Translations under genes and position numbers: made by a program
Notes under the pieces: generated by a model
Seen by the model: the letters and a program-made list of their open reading frames with translations, nothing else
Database searches by the model: none
What the model was told of the DNA's origin: nothing
NCBI GenBank assembly: GCA_916048095.2
Contig: OU696597.1
Location: 3,173,042-3,237,041, forward strand
Direction: 5' to 3'
Length of the DNA: 64,000 nucleotides
From: Sacculina carcini
Lineage: Eukaryota > Arthropoda > Thecostraca > Sacculinidae
Shown: positions 22,017 to 32,636 of the stretch, in pieces
Layout of the letters: each line of letters begins with the position of its first letter
How positions within the stretch are numbered: the first letter of the stretch is position 1

Positions 22017-22235
22017 CTGTTGTATACGACCGGCACACTGCAGCACGACACACTCGAGCAGTTTGGCGGCGTGCAGCTGAAGATGATCGAGGACTGATGA
22101 GCCAGTCAATACAGCCCGACACATGGTGAATATGGCCTCGAGTCGGGCCGGTTCTGCTAGCAAACCGGCCGTGTCAACTGTGATGTATTTGTGTAGAGAC
22201 GGCATCATGTCGTCGAAGAAATCACCACCATCATC
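22017..22235 (-). CDS. IPO7: Importin-7/8 family exon B
   Basis: The acceptor TTTTTCGAG precedes 22235; the donor GTAGTC follows 22017. The 219 bp, 73-codon exon reads DDGGDFFDDMMPSLHKYITV ... AAKLLECVVLQCAGRIQQ, strongly matching the importin-7 stretch with F-x-D-M-M-P-L-L-H-N-Y-V-T-V-D-T and A-A-K-L-L-E-V-I-I-L-Q-C. Both boundaries are phase 0. This is the clearest single exon of the gene. Confidence 0.88.
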
Positions 22236-22439
22236 CTCGAAAAACTAACACACACACAAATATATATACACACACACACAGCCACAGATACACACACACA
22301 CACACACATATATATATACACATACAGCCACAGATACACACACACAGATATATATATATACATACATACATACACATACACACAGATATATATACATATA
22401 TATATATATATACACACAGATATATACACACATACAGAC

Positions 22440-22474
<35 letters not shown>

Positions 22475-22499
22475 GAGATATATACATACAGACACAGAT

Positions 22500-22559
<60 letters not shown>

Positions 22560-22561
22560 TA
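22236..22561. repeat. CA/TA/GATA microsatellite cluster
   Basis: About 320 bp of mixed CA, TACA, CAGATA and TA repeats ending in a long TA run (about 22512-22558) that abuts composite repeat block III. Frames through it are only Cys-Val and Tyr-Ile runs. Confidence 0.95.
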
Positions 22562-25461
22562 GCATTTAAACCCGCCCGTTGTGCGGAACAATTCATAAAA
22601 TTGAATTAATATTTAATTAGTAAACATATTGCAAATTAAAACAACACATTGCAAATAGATTATAGTAAATCCATAGAAATCCTAATCAATTGAAAAGTCT
22701 AAATTTAATTATTTTGTATTGTTATTTTGACAAAATACTATCCCTGAACCTGCCTCATATTTAAACCTGCCCGTCGTGTGGAATAATTCAGAACTCGAAC
22801 ACGATCCGCTCTGGACCTTGAAGTCAAATCCGTTAGTTTTGTATATGAACTCCTTTTACACGGTGAAATTAAACGTTATATTGTCTACAGTTGATGCCCC
22901 CGGGAGATTATTATCTCATAAACATGATCCATCGCTTCGTTCACGTTTGAAGCCCCTGATCAATACCATTGAGCCCGCGCAGTTAGGTCACCTCGTATTC
23001 AAGCATACACGCACACAGACAGACAGATAATTTCTTTTATATTTATATATAATTTCTTTTATATATATATATATATATATATAGATTTGAACCCGCCCGT
23101 CGTGCGGAACAATTAATAAAGTAAAATTCATATTCAATCCATAAAATAAACTGAATACAAATAAAAAAGCAAAAAAATTAACCTGTATATACGTTCACCA
23201 ATAAAAACTCAAAACCTGCCCGTCGTGCGGAATAATTCAGAACACAAACACATAACAGACAATGGAAATTCTAGCATATAAACCGGCCCGTCGTGCGGAA
23301 CAATTCATACCATTAAATCTGTATTCAATTTATAAGCGAAAATAAATATGAATTAATAAAGAAAAGACTAAACCCATAAAAGTCTAAATTTCTATATTTT
23401 TATATTATTTTGACAAAATAGTATGCCTAAACCGCCTCATATTTAAACCTGCCCGTCGTGCTGCATAATTCAGAACTCTGACACAAAACAATGAAAAATG
23501 ACTAATTTTTTTATCATAATGTTTTCAAAATATATTTATAACTCAACATCACCATCTAGCATTAAAACACGCCCTTTGTGCAGAGCAATAAATAAAGTAA
23601 AATGAATATTGAATTAATATAAAATGATTAGAAATTAAAAAAGAAAAAGTAAACCCATAAAAAGTATTGACCAATAGAAAAGTCTAAATGTTTTTATTTT
23701 AGATGTGGCAAAATATTTTCCCTCGAACTGCCTCGTATTTAAACCCGCCCGTCGTGCGAAACTATAAATAGGATATAATGAATCAAAAAGCAAAAAGCTT
23801 TTCCAATAGAAAAATATAAATTTGTAAATTCTTGTTTTAATTATTGACGAAGTTTTTTTCCTCAACACTGCTCAAGTTCACACCCATCCTTCGTGTGTAG
23901 TAATTCATAAGTGTAACACTATCAAAACAATGAAACCTTCTGTCATCTCTATAATTCCAGATTTATGCGTCCGCTAAAACAGCATATTCATATAGTTGGC
24001 ATTGCATGATATTACAACCCATATCCGTATGCAACTTACGCTTATGCAACTTGAAATTAAACCAATTAAATTATACAGTAAAATTCAGTAGTTAACTTTG
24101 TTCCCAGTAGTATTTTACCCGCCCGTCGGGCGGAACAATTCATGTGTAAATATTGAGGACAATAAAGCCTTTCTATTCAGTATAGTGTAGCATTAATTAA
24201 ACTGTACCCAATAAAACCACACCATCCATGCTTGGAGCTAATATGATACATTCTTAATTGTGATTGGGCTTCAGTGAAATTAATCGGTGTATATTCCTGT
24301 GTAATCGCAAGTGCGCATAATAGCTGTCAAATTGGTAATATGTGCTTTTGACTTTACACCGCCGTAACTTCCTTCAGATACACTTTGGAAAATAAAAAAT
24401 TATACCGTATTGTAGAAAACAAGCTTTCTAGCACGATGGTATAATTTATTTTTATGTGCAACAAATAGAGACTGAGGAATAGTAGAAAAATGAATTAATT
24501 TTACTCGCCCGGTGTTCAAGATTTCTAGCACGATGGTATAATTTATTTTTTTATATAACAAATAGTTACTGAGAAATAGTAGAAAAATGAATTAATTTTA
24601 GTCGCCCGGTGTTCAAGTGTTATTTAGGATGTATTTGAGAATTTTGCCAATTTTACACGTTTTTTGTTTCATTTGTGGATATAAATTATAGCTTATCTTG
24701 TAGAACACAAGATTATCTACACAGTAGTATATTCCTGTGTAATCGCAAGTGCGCATAATAGCTGTCAAATTGGCAATATGTCCTTTTGACTTTACACCGC
24801 CGTAACTTCCTTCAGATATACTTTGGAAAATTACAAATTATACCGTATTGTAGAAAACAAGATTTCTATCACGATGGTATAATTTATTCTTATGTATAAC
24901 TAATAGTTAATGAGAAATAGTATAAAAATGAATTAATTTTAGTCACCCGGTGTTCAAGTGGAATTTTGGATGTATTTGAGAATTTTGCCAATTTTACACG
25001 TTTTTTGTATCATTTGTGGGTATAAATTATAACTTTTCTTGTAGAACACAAAATTATCTACACAATAGTATAATTTTTATAGCTGTACCATTGCTGGTTT
25101 ATGAGGAATAGATTGTAGCGTTTAGCTCGCCACGGAGCGTTACACGCAAATAGGACGAGTTCTATGGACCGACTGTATTTGTGCATACAACAAGGAACGA
25201 GCAAGACACTACAGACAAACATACACACAAGATCAAACACGCACAATACGAACAAACACAACACGACACACAGGTCACTGCGCTTCTGGCAGGTACCGCC
25301 AGGTGGAGCGAGACGCAGTTACACGTGGCGCACCACAGATAGCGGAATATTGACCAAAATATTCACGTTTTTGTGTGCTAATTTTGCTTTTTTGACTTTG
25401 TCATTTACACTTCACACCGCCGTAACTTTTTTAATACACTTTGGAAAATTAAAAATTATAC
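22562..25461 (+). repeat. Composite AT-rich repeat, block III
   Basis: Third copy of the family at 178-3887. A-type units with CCCGCCCGTCGTGCGG near 22570, 23090, 23287 and 23744 are followed by B-type units with TGTAATCGCAAGTGCGC near 24300 and 24735. A secondary duplication of GCACGATGGTATAATTTATT occurs at 24431 and 24529. It contains a 224-bp LTR-like insertion at 25114-25337. It is truncated at 25461 next to an importin exon, lacking the usual GGTAGGCTGAGTGGTGGCCG end. It occupies the interval where the missing importin exons should lie. Confidence 0.7.
25114..25337. mobile_element. Solo-LTR-like insertion
   Basis: 224 bp beginning TGTAGCGTTTAGC and ending GCGCACCACA (TG...CA ends), flanked by GAT on both sides. 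The empty site is visible at 3221-3241 (GAGGAATAGATAGCGGAATA) and near 6908, so the insertion is defined to the base. It does not resemble the gypsy LTR at 40795-41000. Confidence 0.7.
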
Positions 25462-25532
25462 CGTGTTGAATACAAGTGCTGAATACATACAAGAACTGGC
25501 ACAACATGCAAGCTCATGCAGCCAGCTGGTAC

Positions 25533-25678
25533 CGTATTTGGAGCGGACAAACTCGCATGGGTCTTCATGCCACAGCTGAGCGTCCTTGTCGGTGAAACAG
25601 AACAGTGGAAACAAAACCTGCTTGATAATGACAGGCATGTGCTCACGAACCAAACTACACGGCTGCGCCAACCGGGCA
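25533..25678 (-). CDS. IPO7: Importin-7/8 family exon A (internal)
   Basis: The acceptor TATGCAG precedes 25678; the donor GTACCA follows 25533. The peptide IIKQVLFPLFCFTDKDAQLW then HEDPCEFVRSKY matches importin-7 around I-I-Q-D-V-I-F-P-L-M-C-Y-T-D and W-Q-E-D-P-Y-E-Y-I-R, roughly residue 360-400 of a ~1040-residue protein. The next exon found (B) corresponds to about residue 690, so about 300 residues are missing between them. No upstream exon is present on this strand; an N-terminal exon occurs in the array at 29937 on the opposite strand. Confidence 0.8.
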
Positions 25679-25721
25679 CTGCATACACAAATACAAAGAA
25701 ACACACACACACACACACACA

Positions 25722-26319
25722 ATTAGATAAAAAAAATTCAGCATTTGTATCAAAGCTTCAGTATTGGAACCAAAAAGTAAATGTCAATAAGACTGCTGCC
25801 TTTCCAAGACTGGGAGAGTTTTTGGAAGACTGTCAAGACTGCAGTTTTAGTGACATAAAGGAGACAGTCACAAGGCACCTGACAAAACTTAGAAATAGGT
25901 TCTGTGATTATTTTCCAGAACTTGATTCAGATGCTGTCAGCTGGGTTGTAAATCCCTTCAAAAGTGAGCTGTCTGATTTGCCTGAACAGCCTGAAGGATT
26001 GGCAGAAGAGATTATTGAACTTCGTTCCAGCAATGGAACAAAAATGGAATTTGATAACAAGGATGATCTCTCAAGTTTTTGGATGTCAAAAACTGCAAAG
26101 GCTTATAAAATTGCGCATATGGAAGCAACTAAAATGCTACTACCTTTCGCAACAACCTACCTTTGCGAACAAGGTTTTTCTACCCTGGTCAATTTAAAAA
26201 ACAAATACAGAAACCGGTTGAATCCTGAAGACAGCATCCTAGTAGCAGTAACATCAAAAAACCCTGATATCGACTTTGTTGTATCCAAGATGAAACAGTA
26301 TCATTTTTCCAAAGCCTGA
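25722..26319 (+). pseudogene. hAT transposase C-terminal fragment
   Basis: About 198 codons ending at TGA 26319, starting inside the protein (FVSKLQYWNQK, AAFPRLGEFLE). YFPELDSDAVSWVVNPF and the dimerisation-domain block with LLPFATTYLCEQGFSTLVN and KYRNRLNPEDSIL are characteristic of hAT C-termini in ZBED-like families. The BED zinc finger and catalytic DDE residues lie upstream and are missing. An ATG-started frame from 25516 begins in importin exon sequence and is not meaningful. Confidence 0.8.
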
Positions 26320-26914
26320 GGTAGCTGATATGAGTATATTTAAAACCTCAATCTGGTGTCAAAATAATAATGTTTTCAATATTCTCTTAATTCTTTTGTG
26401 CTGTGGCGTACACACATATTTCACTGACACACATGCTATTTCTATTAATTTCACTGTATAATGTTTTCTAATTGTTTAAATTTAATACAGCGAATTTCAC
26501 ATATTGTATAGCTTTACACGACTTGCGATTGTTTTCAATGTCACAATGTACACGACCGGACGTATTTGTGCTTGCATGTGCGTGTGTATATGTGCGTGTT
26601 ATTTTCTCTCGTGTATTTGTCGTGTCATGTACAGTTTTCCGTTTATCAGTCGTGTACGCATGTCATCTTCATTGTTACCTGCCTATTAGTCGTGCTTGAC
26701 TGTTGCGGGTACCGTATCATTTATTTATACACCTGCATTCGTGTTTTCCGCTGCGCGTATTTTTGTTTTTCCGCTGTGCGTATTGTACATTTTTATGTGT
26801 TTACCTGTATATAACGTGTGGTGTGTTGTGTGTAGTGTGTGCGTGCATGGTAATATATGCCATATTAGTGGATTCAATCAAAAAAATATTTTGTTATTGT
26901 ATGAATTTAAAATA
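26320..26914. other. Non-coding stretch in the hAT 3' region
   Basis: TG-rich, AT-rich DNA between the transposase stop and the MITE. No convincing coding frame or repeat unit was seen. Confidence 0.4.
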
Positions 26915-27338
26915 CAGTCGACCCTCCAAATAACGGACCTCTAAATAGCGGAATCCTCCAAATAGCGGAATATTTCTTCGGTCCCGATTAAAATCCTATC
27001 AAATACGTGTTAATTGCACCTCCAAATAGCGAAATTTCTACCTCCGAATAGCGGAAAACTCCAAATAACGGACTGCTTTATTGGTACCCACTCATATAGT
27101 ACACCTCCAAATAGCGGAAACGGGGGTAATGTGCGTTGTGAATTAATAAAAAATGGTTAATTATTATAGAAAAATTCAAACTGACAATCAATAAAGGAAG
27201 TTTATGTGAAAAATGGACGATTCATAGTAAGAAAGGTTGATTAGCATTGTTACATCGCACACCTCCAAATAGCGGAAACCTCTAAATAGCGGAACTTTTT
27301 CTCGGTCCCTTCGATTCCGCTATTTGGAGGGCCGACTG
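26915..27338. mobile_element. Pogo/Tc1-like MITE
   Basis: About 424 bp with inverted ends CAGTCGACCCTCCAAATAAC and, at the right, CTATTTGGAGGGCCGACTG, flanked by TA on both sides, the target duplication of Tc1/mariner/pogo elements. No transposase. The motif CCTCCAAATAGCGGAA recurs about eight times inside in direct orientation, so the terminal motif has multiplied internally. Nested in the hAT element. Confidence 0.8.
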
Positions 27339-27731
27339 TACATGGTTTTGCTTGTGTGCCATGTAACGCTAAGAGTGTTTTATTTCTGTTTATAAATGTG
27401 ATTCCTACATTTGTCTTGTGTTTTGTTTCCATGCCAAAAACAGACTTTAATTTCCCTATGATAGATGAAATTCACCATTAAACTTTTTCCAATATACATT
27501 TTTTGTTTATTTATTACTATTCATGAATTATATAAGTAAACTGGTTTGTCCACCAGAGTACTTCCAAGCGTGGGGGTAAATTGATATTACTACAAACTCC
27601 ATTGGGGTAACACCCAAAAAAGTTACCCGACCCCTGCCCTAGAGTATAGTCATTTTGGGCAAATGGAGATTTGGTCATTATGGGGGTAAACATGATTTTG
27701 ACCTTAGGTCAAAAATACACATTTAAGCTTA

Positions 27732-28126
27732 ATGTCGCTGGGTATCAGTCCGCTGTTGGCAATTTTACCGAGCGAAATTCTGCCGAGCAGTGTGCGTTCC
27801 CCAGCTGACAGCGTAGTGATGATGCCAGTTCAACAGTGTGTTCACGTTTCTCATGCAGTACTCGTTCCAGTGGCAGCTGCGGCAACTGGGAATGGCCGGC
27901 GTGTTTCTGGTATTCGCTGTGCTGCACGCGCTGATGGCAATATTCTCGGTGGCAGTTGTGCCCGATATTGAAGGCAAGTCGCTCGAAGAAATTCAGCACA
28001 TGTTCAGCAGCAAAACCGAGGCAATTGATGGTTGCGACGAAAAAAACCGAGAAGTCATGAATGGCGTTGTGGTGCAGGATGTGTGTAGCGAGCAGAGTGA
28101 TAAACAGGACGACGAGACGACGAGAC
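27732..28126 (+). pseudogene. SLC2-type sugar transporter C-terminal piece, unit 1
   Basis: SLGISPLLAILPSEILPSSV resembles the G-x-G-P-x-x-W-x-x-x-x-E-x-x-P-x-x-x-R segment before transmembrane helix 11 of SLC2/GLUT transporters. After a frame change near 27840, FQWQLRQLGMAGVFLVFAVL and PDIEGKSLEEIQHMFSS match helix 12 and the conserved P-E-T-K-G-x-S-L-E-E-I exit motif. The frame break lies at CCAGTTCAACAGTG. A hydrophilic tail continues to about 28126, where LINE sequence begins. This is one or two exons of a membrane hexose carrier, detached from the rest of its gene. Confidence 0.75.
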
Positions 28127-29843
28127 GATGTAGTAAGCACGTATCTGCCACCAGATACTACAGCTGAAACAATAACACGACATCTTGAAACAGTTCACGC
28201 GTCTTTGAATAACAGGATGCTTATTTTAGGAGATTTTAACGCGCAAAGTATTACCTGGGGATCGAACTGTACAACATGTAAGGGCAGGTCAATAGAAAAT
28301 TTTATCTCCAATTTCTCACTGACTCTCTTGAATGACGGATCTTCCACGTTTTTTAACATCTCTACGGCTAATACATCATCAATCGACCTATCTATTTGTT
28401 CACCAGAAGTAGCGCAGTGGTTGAATTGGTCCGTACACGTAGATACGCAAGATTCAGACCACTACCCCATTTTAATGTCAGCTGGTGATAGGTCTGCTCA
28501 GCAACAATGGCTACCAACATGGAACATGGCCAAGGCAAACTGGTCTCTTTTCAGGCAATGCTGAGTCTTGGATGGAGTAGATGGTATAGACGTCGACAAT
28601 AGCACCGACAGCATAACAACTCAAATCATCTCTGCTGCTCGACTCTCCATTCCTTGGAAACGCCGTCCACCCAAAAAGACACCTGTTCCATGGTTCAACA
28701 ATGAATGCCGTTGTGCGGTTGCAAAACGAAAGAGAGCAATTAGGTTTTATCTGCGAACTAAAACGATAGCTGCGAAAATAGCCTTGTGTAGGGAGCGAGC
28801 CGTCACTAGGAGGGTGATTAGGAGAAATAAGATTTTAGCATGGCATAATTTTATTGACTCTTTTACCCCATCGACACCTATATCAGCGATCTGGAGAGGG
28901 ATCAGAGCACTCAATGGCAGCTGGACGCCAGTAGCTTTGCCAATCCTGAATATAGAGGGCAGTCGTATCAGCGAGCCAAAAGTTGTCGCCAACAAAATGG
29001 CAGAACATATGGCTAGAACAAGTTGTATTCAGGCATATCACGGCATTGAACCATCGGCAATGCTAGAGATTGAATTGCCAGACAACGCTTTCGATCATCC
29101 CACCATGTACGAATATAATCTCGATTTTACACCTCTGGAATTAAAAAGAGCGATCAACCGATCAGGCCATACGGCGGTTGGACCAGACAACATACATTAC
29201 GATTTTTTAAGACATATATCATCTGAATCCTTTTATCACGTCTTAGCATTTTTTAATTCCTTGTGGAGAACACATTCTTATCCTGCATCATGGAAACACT
29301 CAACAATTGTACCACTTCTGAAGAAGGGAAAACCCCGCGATTCTCCCAAGTCATACCGACCAATATTCTTGACCAGTTGTATGGGAAAACTTCTTGAGAG
29401 GATGGTGACAGCCAGAGTTTCTTACATTCTTGAGACAAACAATGTGCTCGATCACTATCAGAGTGGATTTCGTCCCAGTCGATCGGCAGTAGACTCGGTA
29501 GTCAGGCTGGAAAATATAATAAGAACGGGCTTTGTCAACAAGCAGTGTACACTGGTCGTATATCTGGATCTGACCAACGCTTATGATACAGTTATACCGG
29601 GAATATTGTTGCGAAAAATACACGACATGGGCTTGAGGGGTAATATGGCGGAATATATAAAAAACTTTCTGCCAGGTAGGAGATTTTTTAGAACGCGACT
29701 CGCAGGCATATATTCGGACCAGTATAGCATGGATATTGGGTTACCACAAGGAAGTTGTCTGTCGCCAATCCTATTCAACTTGATGGTGAATGGGATGTGC
29801 AACAAGTTTTCTGAGCTTCAGCGGGACGTGCAATAATAATAAT
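28127..29843 (+). mobile_element. RNase H-type LINE, unit 1, with internal deletion
   Basis: Endonuclease (28127-28564) then reverse transcriptase (28568 to about 29792), then an abrupt jump to the element's 3' UTR (GTGCAACAAGTTTTCTGAGC) and a TAATAATAAT tail ending near 29843. Compared with units 2-4, 1784 bp is missing: the reverse transcriptase catalytic box, the RNase H and the terminal zinc motif. The break is at AATG, present on both sides. Confidence 0.85.
28568..29836 (+). pseudogene. LINE reverse transcriptase, truncated (unit 1)
   Basis: Carries the same motifs as the unit 2 copy up to GLPQGSCLSPILFNLMVN, then runs into 3' UTR codons (GMCNKFSELQRDVQ) and stops at 29836. The YADD box is deleted, so it cannot be active. 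Confidence 0.85.
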
Positions 29844-29936
29844 GGTGTGTTTGTATTACGTCAATACAGCAGGAAATAAACGAGGAAGTGGTACAGCGCG
29901 AAATGGCCGACACCGGCCGAAGCGCTGACTGAGACT

Positions 29937-30128
29937 GCCACACGCCACTCGGGCGCCGTCTATCTAAAAAATATGATCACCGAAAGCTGGACGGCCCCGG
30001 CCGAGAAGACGGCGGTGACGAGCGGCGGCGAGGTCGATTCAGCATTCAGCATTCACGAGAAATATCGCGCCATCATCCGCCACGCCATTATTAATGCCAC
30101 CGTGCACGCGCCCGATGTAATCAGGCGG
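29937..30128 (+). pseudogene. IPO7: Importin-7/8 N-terminal exon piece, unit 1
   Basis: The plus strand reads TATRHSGAVYLKNMITESW ... EKYRAIIRHAIINATV, HAPDVIR, matching the importin-7 N-terminal region R-Q-A-G-V-I-Y-L-K-N-M-I-T-Q-Y-W ... I-I-H-S-P-E-L-I-R (about residues 55-115, importin-beta N-terminal domain that binds Ran). A GT follows at 30129. The upstream boundary is unclear and may contain a frame change near 29925. It lies on the opposite strand from the main importin exons and is bordered by a LINE tail and a viral fossil, so it is an isolated copy. Confidence 0.75.
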
Positions 30129-30140
30129 GTGCACTGATCG

Positions 30141-32433
30141 TTGCTTGGTCAGGGCGATAACCAAGTTATCGTGATTGAAATCCCGCCACCTCACGTACTT
30201 GACCGCCTCGGACAGAGCGCGTATGAGTTAATATCCGCCTTCGTGATGAGTCTTGCAGAACGATCGTCTCGCCTGGGTATGACGCTGAAGCCCGACGAGA
30301 CCTGGCTGTCGACAGTGCTGTTCGAGTACAGCAAAGCCTATCACTTTCGGGGCGCTGCCGTCAGTTCAGGGTAGAAGCGGGCTTCACGCGTCAACTCAGA
30401 AAGCAACGATGGGATCCATACGTTTTCGAACAGGGTCTCATCGTTGTTCTCATCTGGAGCAACGGTCGCGGGGGTGGACTTCACACCGCACTGCGCTTAC
30501 CTTCTGACGTTAATCGAGTGTTGTGACGTTATCATTGATGAAGTGTGTGACAAGTGGTCATAGGAAGATGTTTGTGCCTTGTTGTCGGTGCCTGCTTGTG
30601 TGGGCGGGTTACCGGTGATGCTTTTCAGCGATTTCAGATTTCGCGGCAAAACTGATGCACTCTCAGATTGTGTATCTTGGCTGATATTTGTCTCACGCGT
30701 TGATCTGTCACTGTTCGCTTCAATTTCTAGACTTGTAGATCTGACACCTACATCTAGGCGGGATCTCGAGCTCTTGCTCTTGAACCCGTTCGCCTTGAGC
30801 TTGAGTGTGCCTCATACTGCTGAGAATGTAATCCGTCGCAGAGTCAAAAATGACCTTCCTGTGATAGTCAAAAACCCAGATATCATCAACTTGTTTTCTG
30901 TTGAATCATCACGACAACGACGTCAGCTGGTGTCCGATATTCTCAAGATCGATCCGTTTAATCCGAGAGTGGCTGCCCACCTCTTTAAGCTCTCCAATGA
31001 GGCTATGCGTGATAAAGTGGTGGGCCAGTATACCACTTCTCGAACGGTGAGGCAGACGCTGGAGAGAAGTGAGGGGACTGACATTTCCGAAACCGATTTT
31101 AGACATATGGTGCAAACAATGGATGATGGATTGTTGGCTCACCTGAAGGCGCGACTGTCCTATGAGGAGTCACGTAGCATCGATACTGTCTTGCTGAATC
31201 CGACGTTTGCCTGCAGCAGCTCAATAGCGCAGGCACTTTGAGAACAGTCTTGGGGAATAACCATGGAAGGCGTCACGATGCCTTGCACAACAGATCAATG
31301 TGTCCTTTCTCGCTGGGACTCAGATCAAATAGACCCCAGTCGGTCCATTCTGATCACTGTGAATGATGCGAGCAACAAGCTCAGCACACGAGGTCCGCAC
31401 AAGCCTTACGTGGGATCACTGACTTCTATGCGCACACGTCGCTCCAATTTAGCAATAATCGACAGCACATCAATGGTTTCGTCCTTGAAACAAATCACGG
31501 ACATGCTGTCATGGGTGGTCGGGGATAGCTCAAATCTAGCTACTCTCTTACTCCGGATGTGCTCAGAAAAGACAACGGTATCAGTCGAAGACTTGATCAA
31601 GGTGACGCGCAAAGTTGTAGGCGAATCTATCCAGCATCGCTTGCTAGACAACTCATCCTCGCACGGAGCCATGATCAACTCCCTATACAACTATTGCACG
31701 CACTGCACTGTAATAACAAACACTGCCTTTCAGTTCGCAAAGCAGTCGACGGATTACACGCTCTGTTTTCAGGCGTCAATTATTTGCGGGCTGTCACGTC
31801 TATGCATAATGGAAGCAGATGGTGTAACAACATCAGGAAAATGGGCGTTATCTTTCAACTGCCAAGAATGCACTGTTGAAGTAGGACGATCTAGCTTTGA
31901 CCTCCCCGACGAGCCAGCATACAGCGGTTTCCCGTTGGGCATGCAGATTACGGAAATAGCTGTAAACGGGGCAGAAAACACTGAGACACGAGAGATTGTG
32001 GATGCCTCTGTGGGTCTAGCCTACTACGCAGCTGATAAGTGGGCTACACACATGCTGCAGTGGGAATCCCGGCACTTGCAGAGTGTGGACTTAGGAACAC
32101 CACATGCATCTACGCTACCTGGTTTTGTTAACCTAACAGAGATGTCGTTGACCGACCTTGACACATGCATTCATGCCATGGCTCTCTATTTGATTGAGCA
32201 AGTTGGTGATATCCCGAGCTGTGGGGTTGGTGAGCCGCCTTGCATCATTTGCAGGAGAGGACTCGCCTATGTTCCAATTTGCACGCGCAGAAGTGATGAG
32301 TGGGTTGAAGCACCCATTGCTGAAGGTGACCAACCGAAAGGGAGGGACTGCGATTTCGCGGATTGAAGCTGGAGTGATCCGCAGGTTACTTCGCCTTCTC
32401 TCGGAGCTCAGCCGTCTTCTCAATTATCTATAG
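30141..32433 (+). pseudogene. Endogenous negative-strand virus L polymerase fossil, unit 1
   Basis: One frame from 30141 to 32366 shows features of a non-segmented negative-strand RNA virus L protein. The GDNQ catalytic motif lies at the very start (about 30153), followed by the downstream palm motifs. The capping domain follows, with a G-V-T-x-P-type element just after 31263 and a PYVGS block near 31405. The frame is broken by in-frame stops at 30372, 30561 and 31239; after about 32190 the likely coding sequence shifts to the +1 frame and ends near 32433. The L sequence before the catalytic motif and the methyltransferase end are absent. The group looks chuvirus-like or related mononegavirus (inference). 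Such fossils arise by retrotransposon-mediated copying of viral RNA. Confidence 0.8.
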
Positions 32434-32541
32434 TCCGCCTCATAGCCGTAATCGTAGACGTAATCGTTTATAATAAGCCATTACGGTTCTCTTGCGTCTA
32501 CACAGCTCATTACAGCCCACTGTCACAGGCCCACTGTCACA
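32434..32541. other. Unit-end spacer
   Basis: Short non-coding spacer with near-repeated phrases (CGTAATCGTAGACGTAATCG; CCACTGTCACAGGCCCACTG) that closes each array unit before CCCTAGAG. Confidence 0.6.
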
Positions 32542-32636
32542 CCCTAGAGTATAGTCATTTTGGGCAAATGGAGATTTGGTCATTATGAGGGTAAACATGA
32601 TTTTGACCTTAGGTCAAAAATACACATTTAAGCTTA

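Larger units (their letters stand above)
25722..27636 (+). mobile_element. hAT transposon (ZBED/Buster-like), 5'-truncated
   Basis: A transposase C-terminal frame (25722-26319), then non-coding DNA holding a nested MITE, then a 3' end reading AAAGTTACCCGACCCCTG at about 27619-27636, typical of hAT termini (reverse complement CAGGGGTCGGGTAACTTT). The 5' terminus is absent; the left side joins the importin intron at a CA tract. The next 8 bp, CCCTAGAG, begin array unit 1. Confidence 0.65.

Noticed and set aside
22205..22596. Long open frames rich in Cys-Val and Tyr-Ile
   Set aside because: They are translations of CA/TG and TA microsatellites in three frames on one strand, not proteins.
25516..25720. 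N-terminal part of an apparent 267-codon hAT protein
   Set aside because: The first ~65 codons are antisense to importin exon A and a CA tract; only the part from about 25722 matches a transposase.
26472..26944. Several overlapping short frames rich in Cys and Val
   Set aside because: TG-rich DNA; frames overlap in all phases with no domain.
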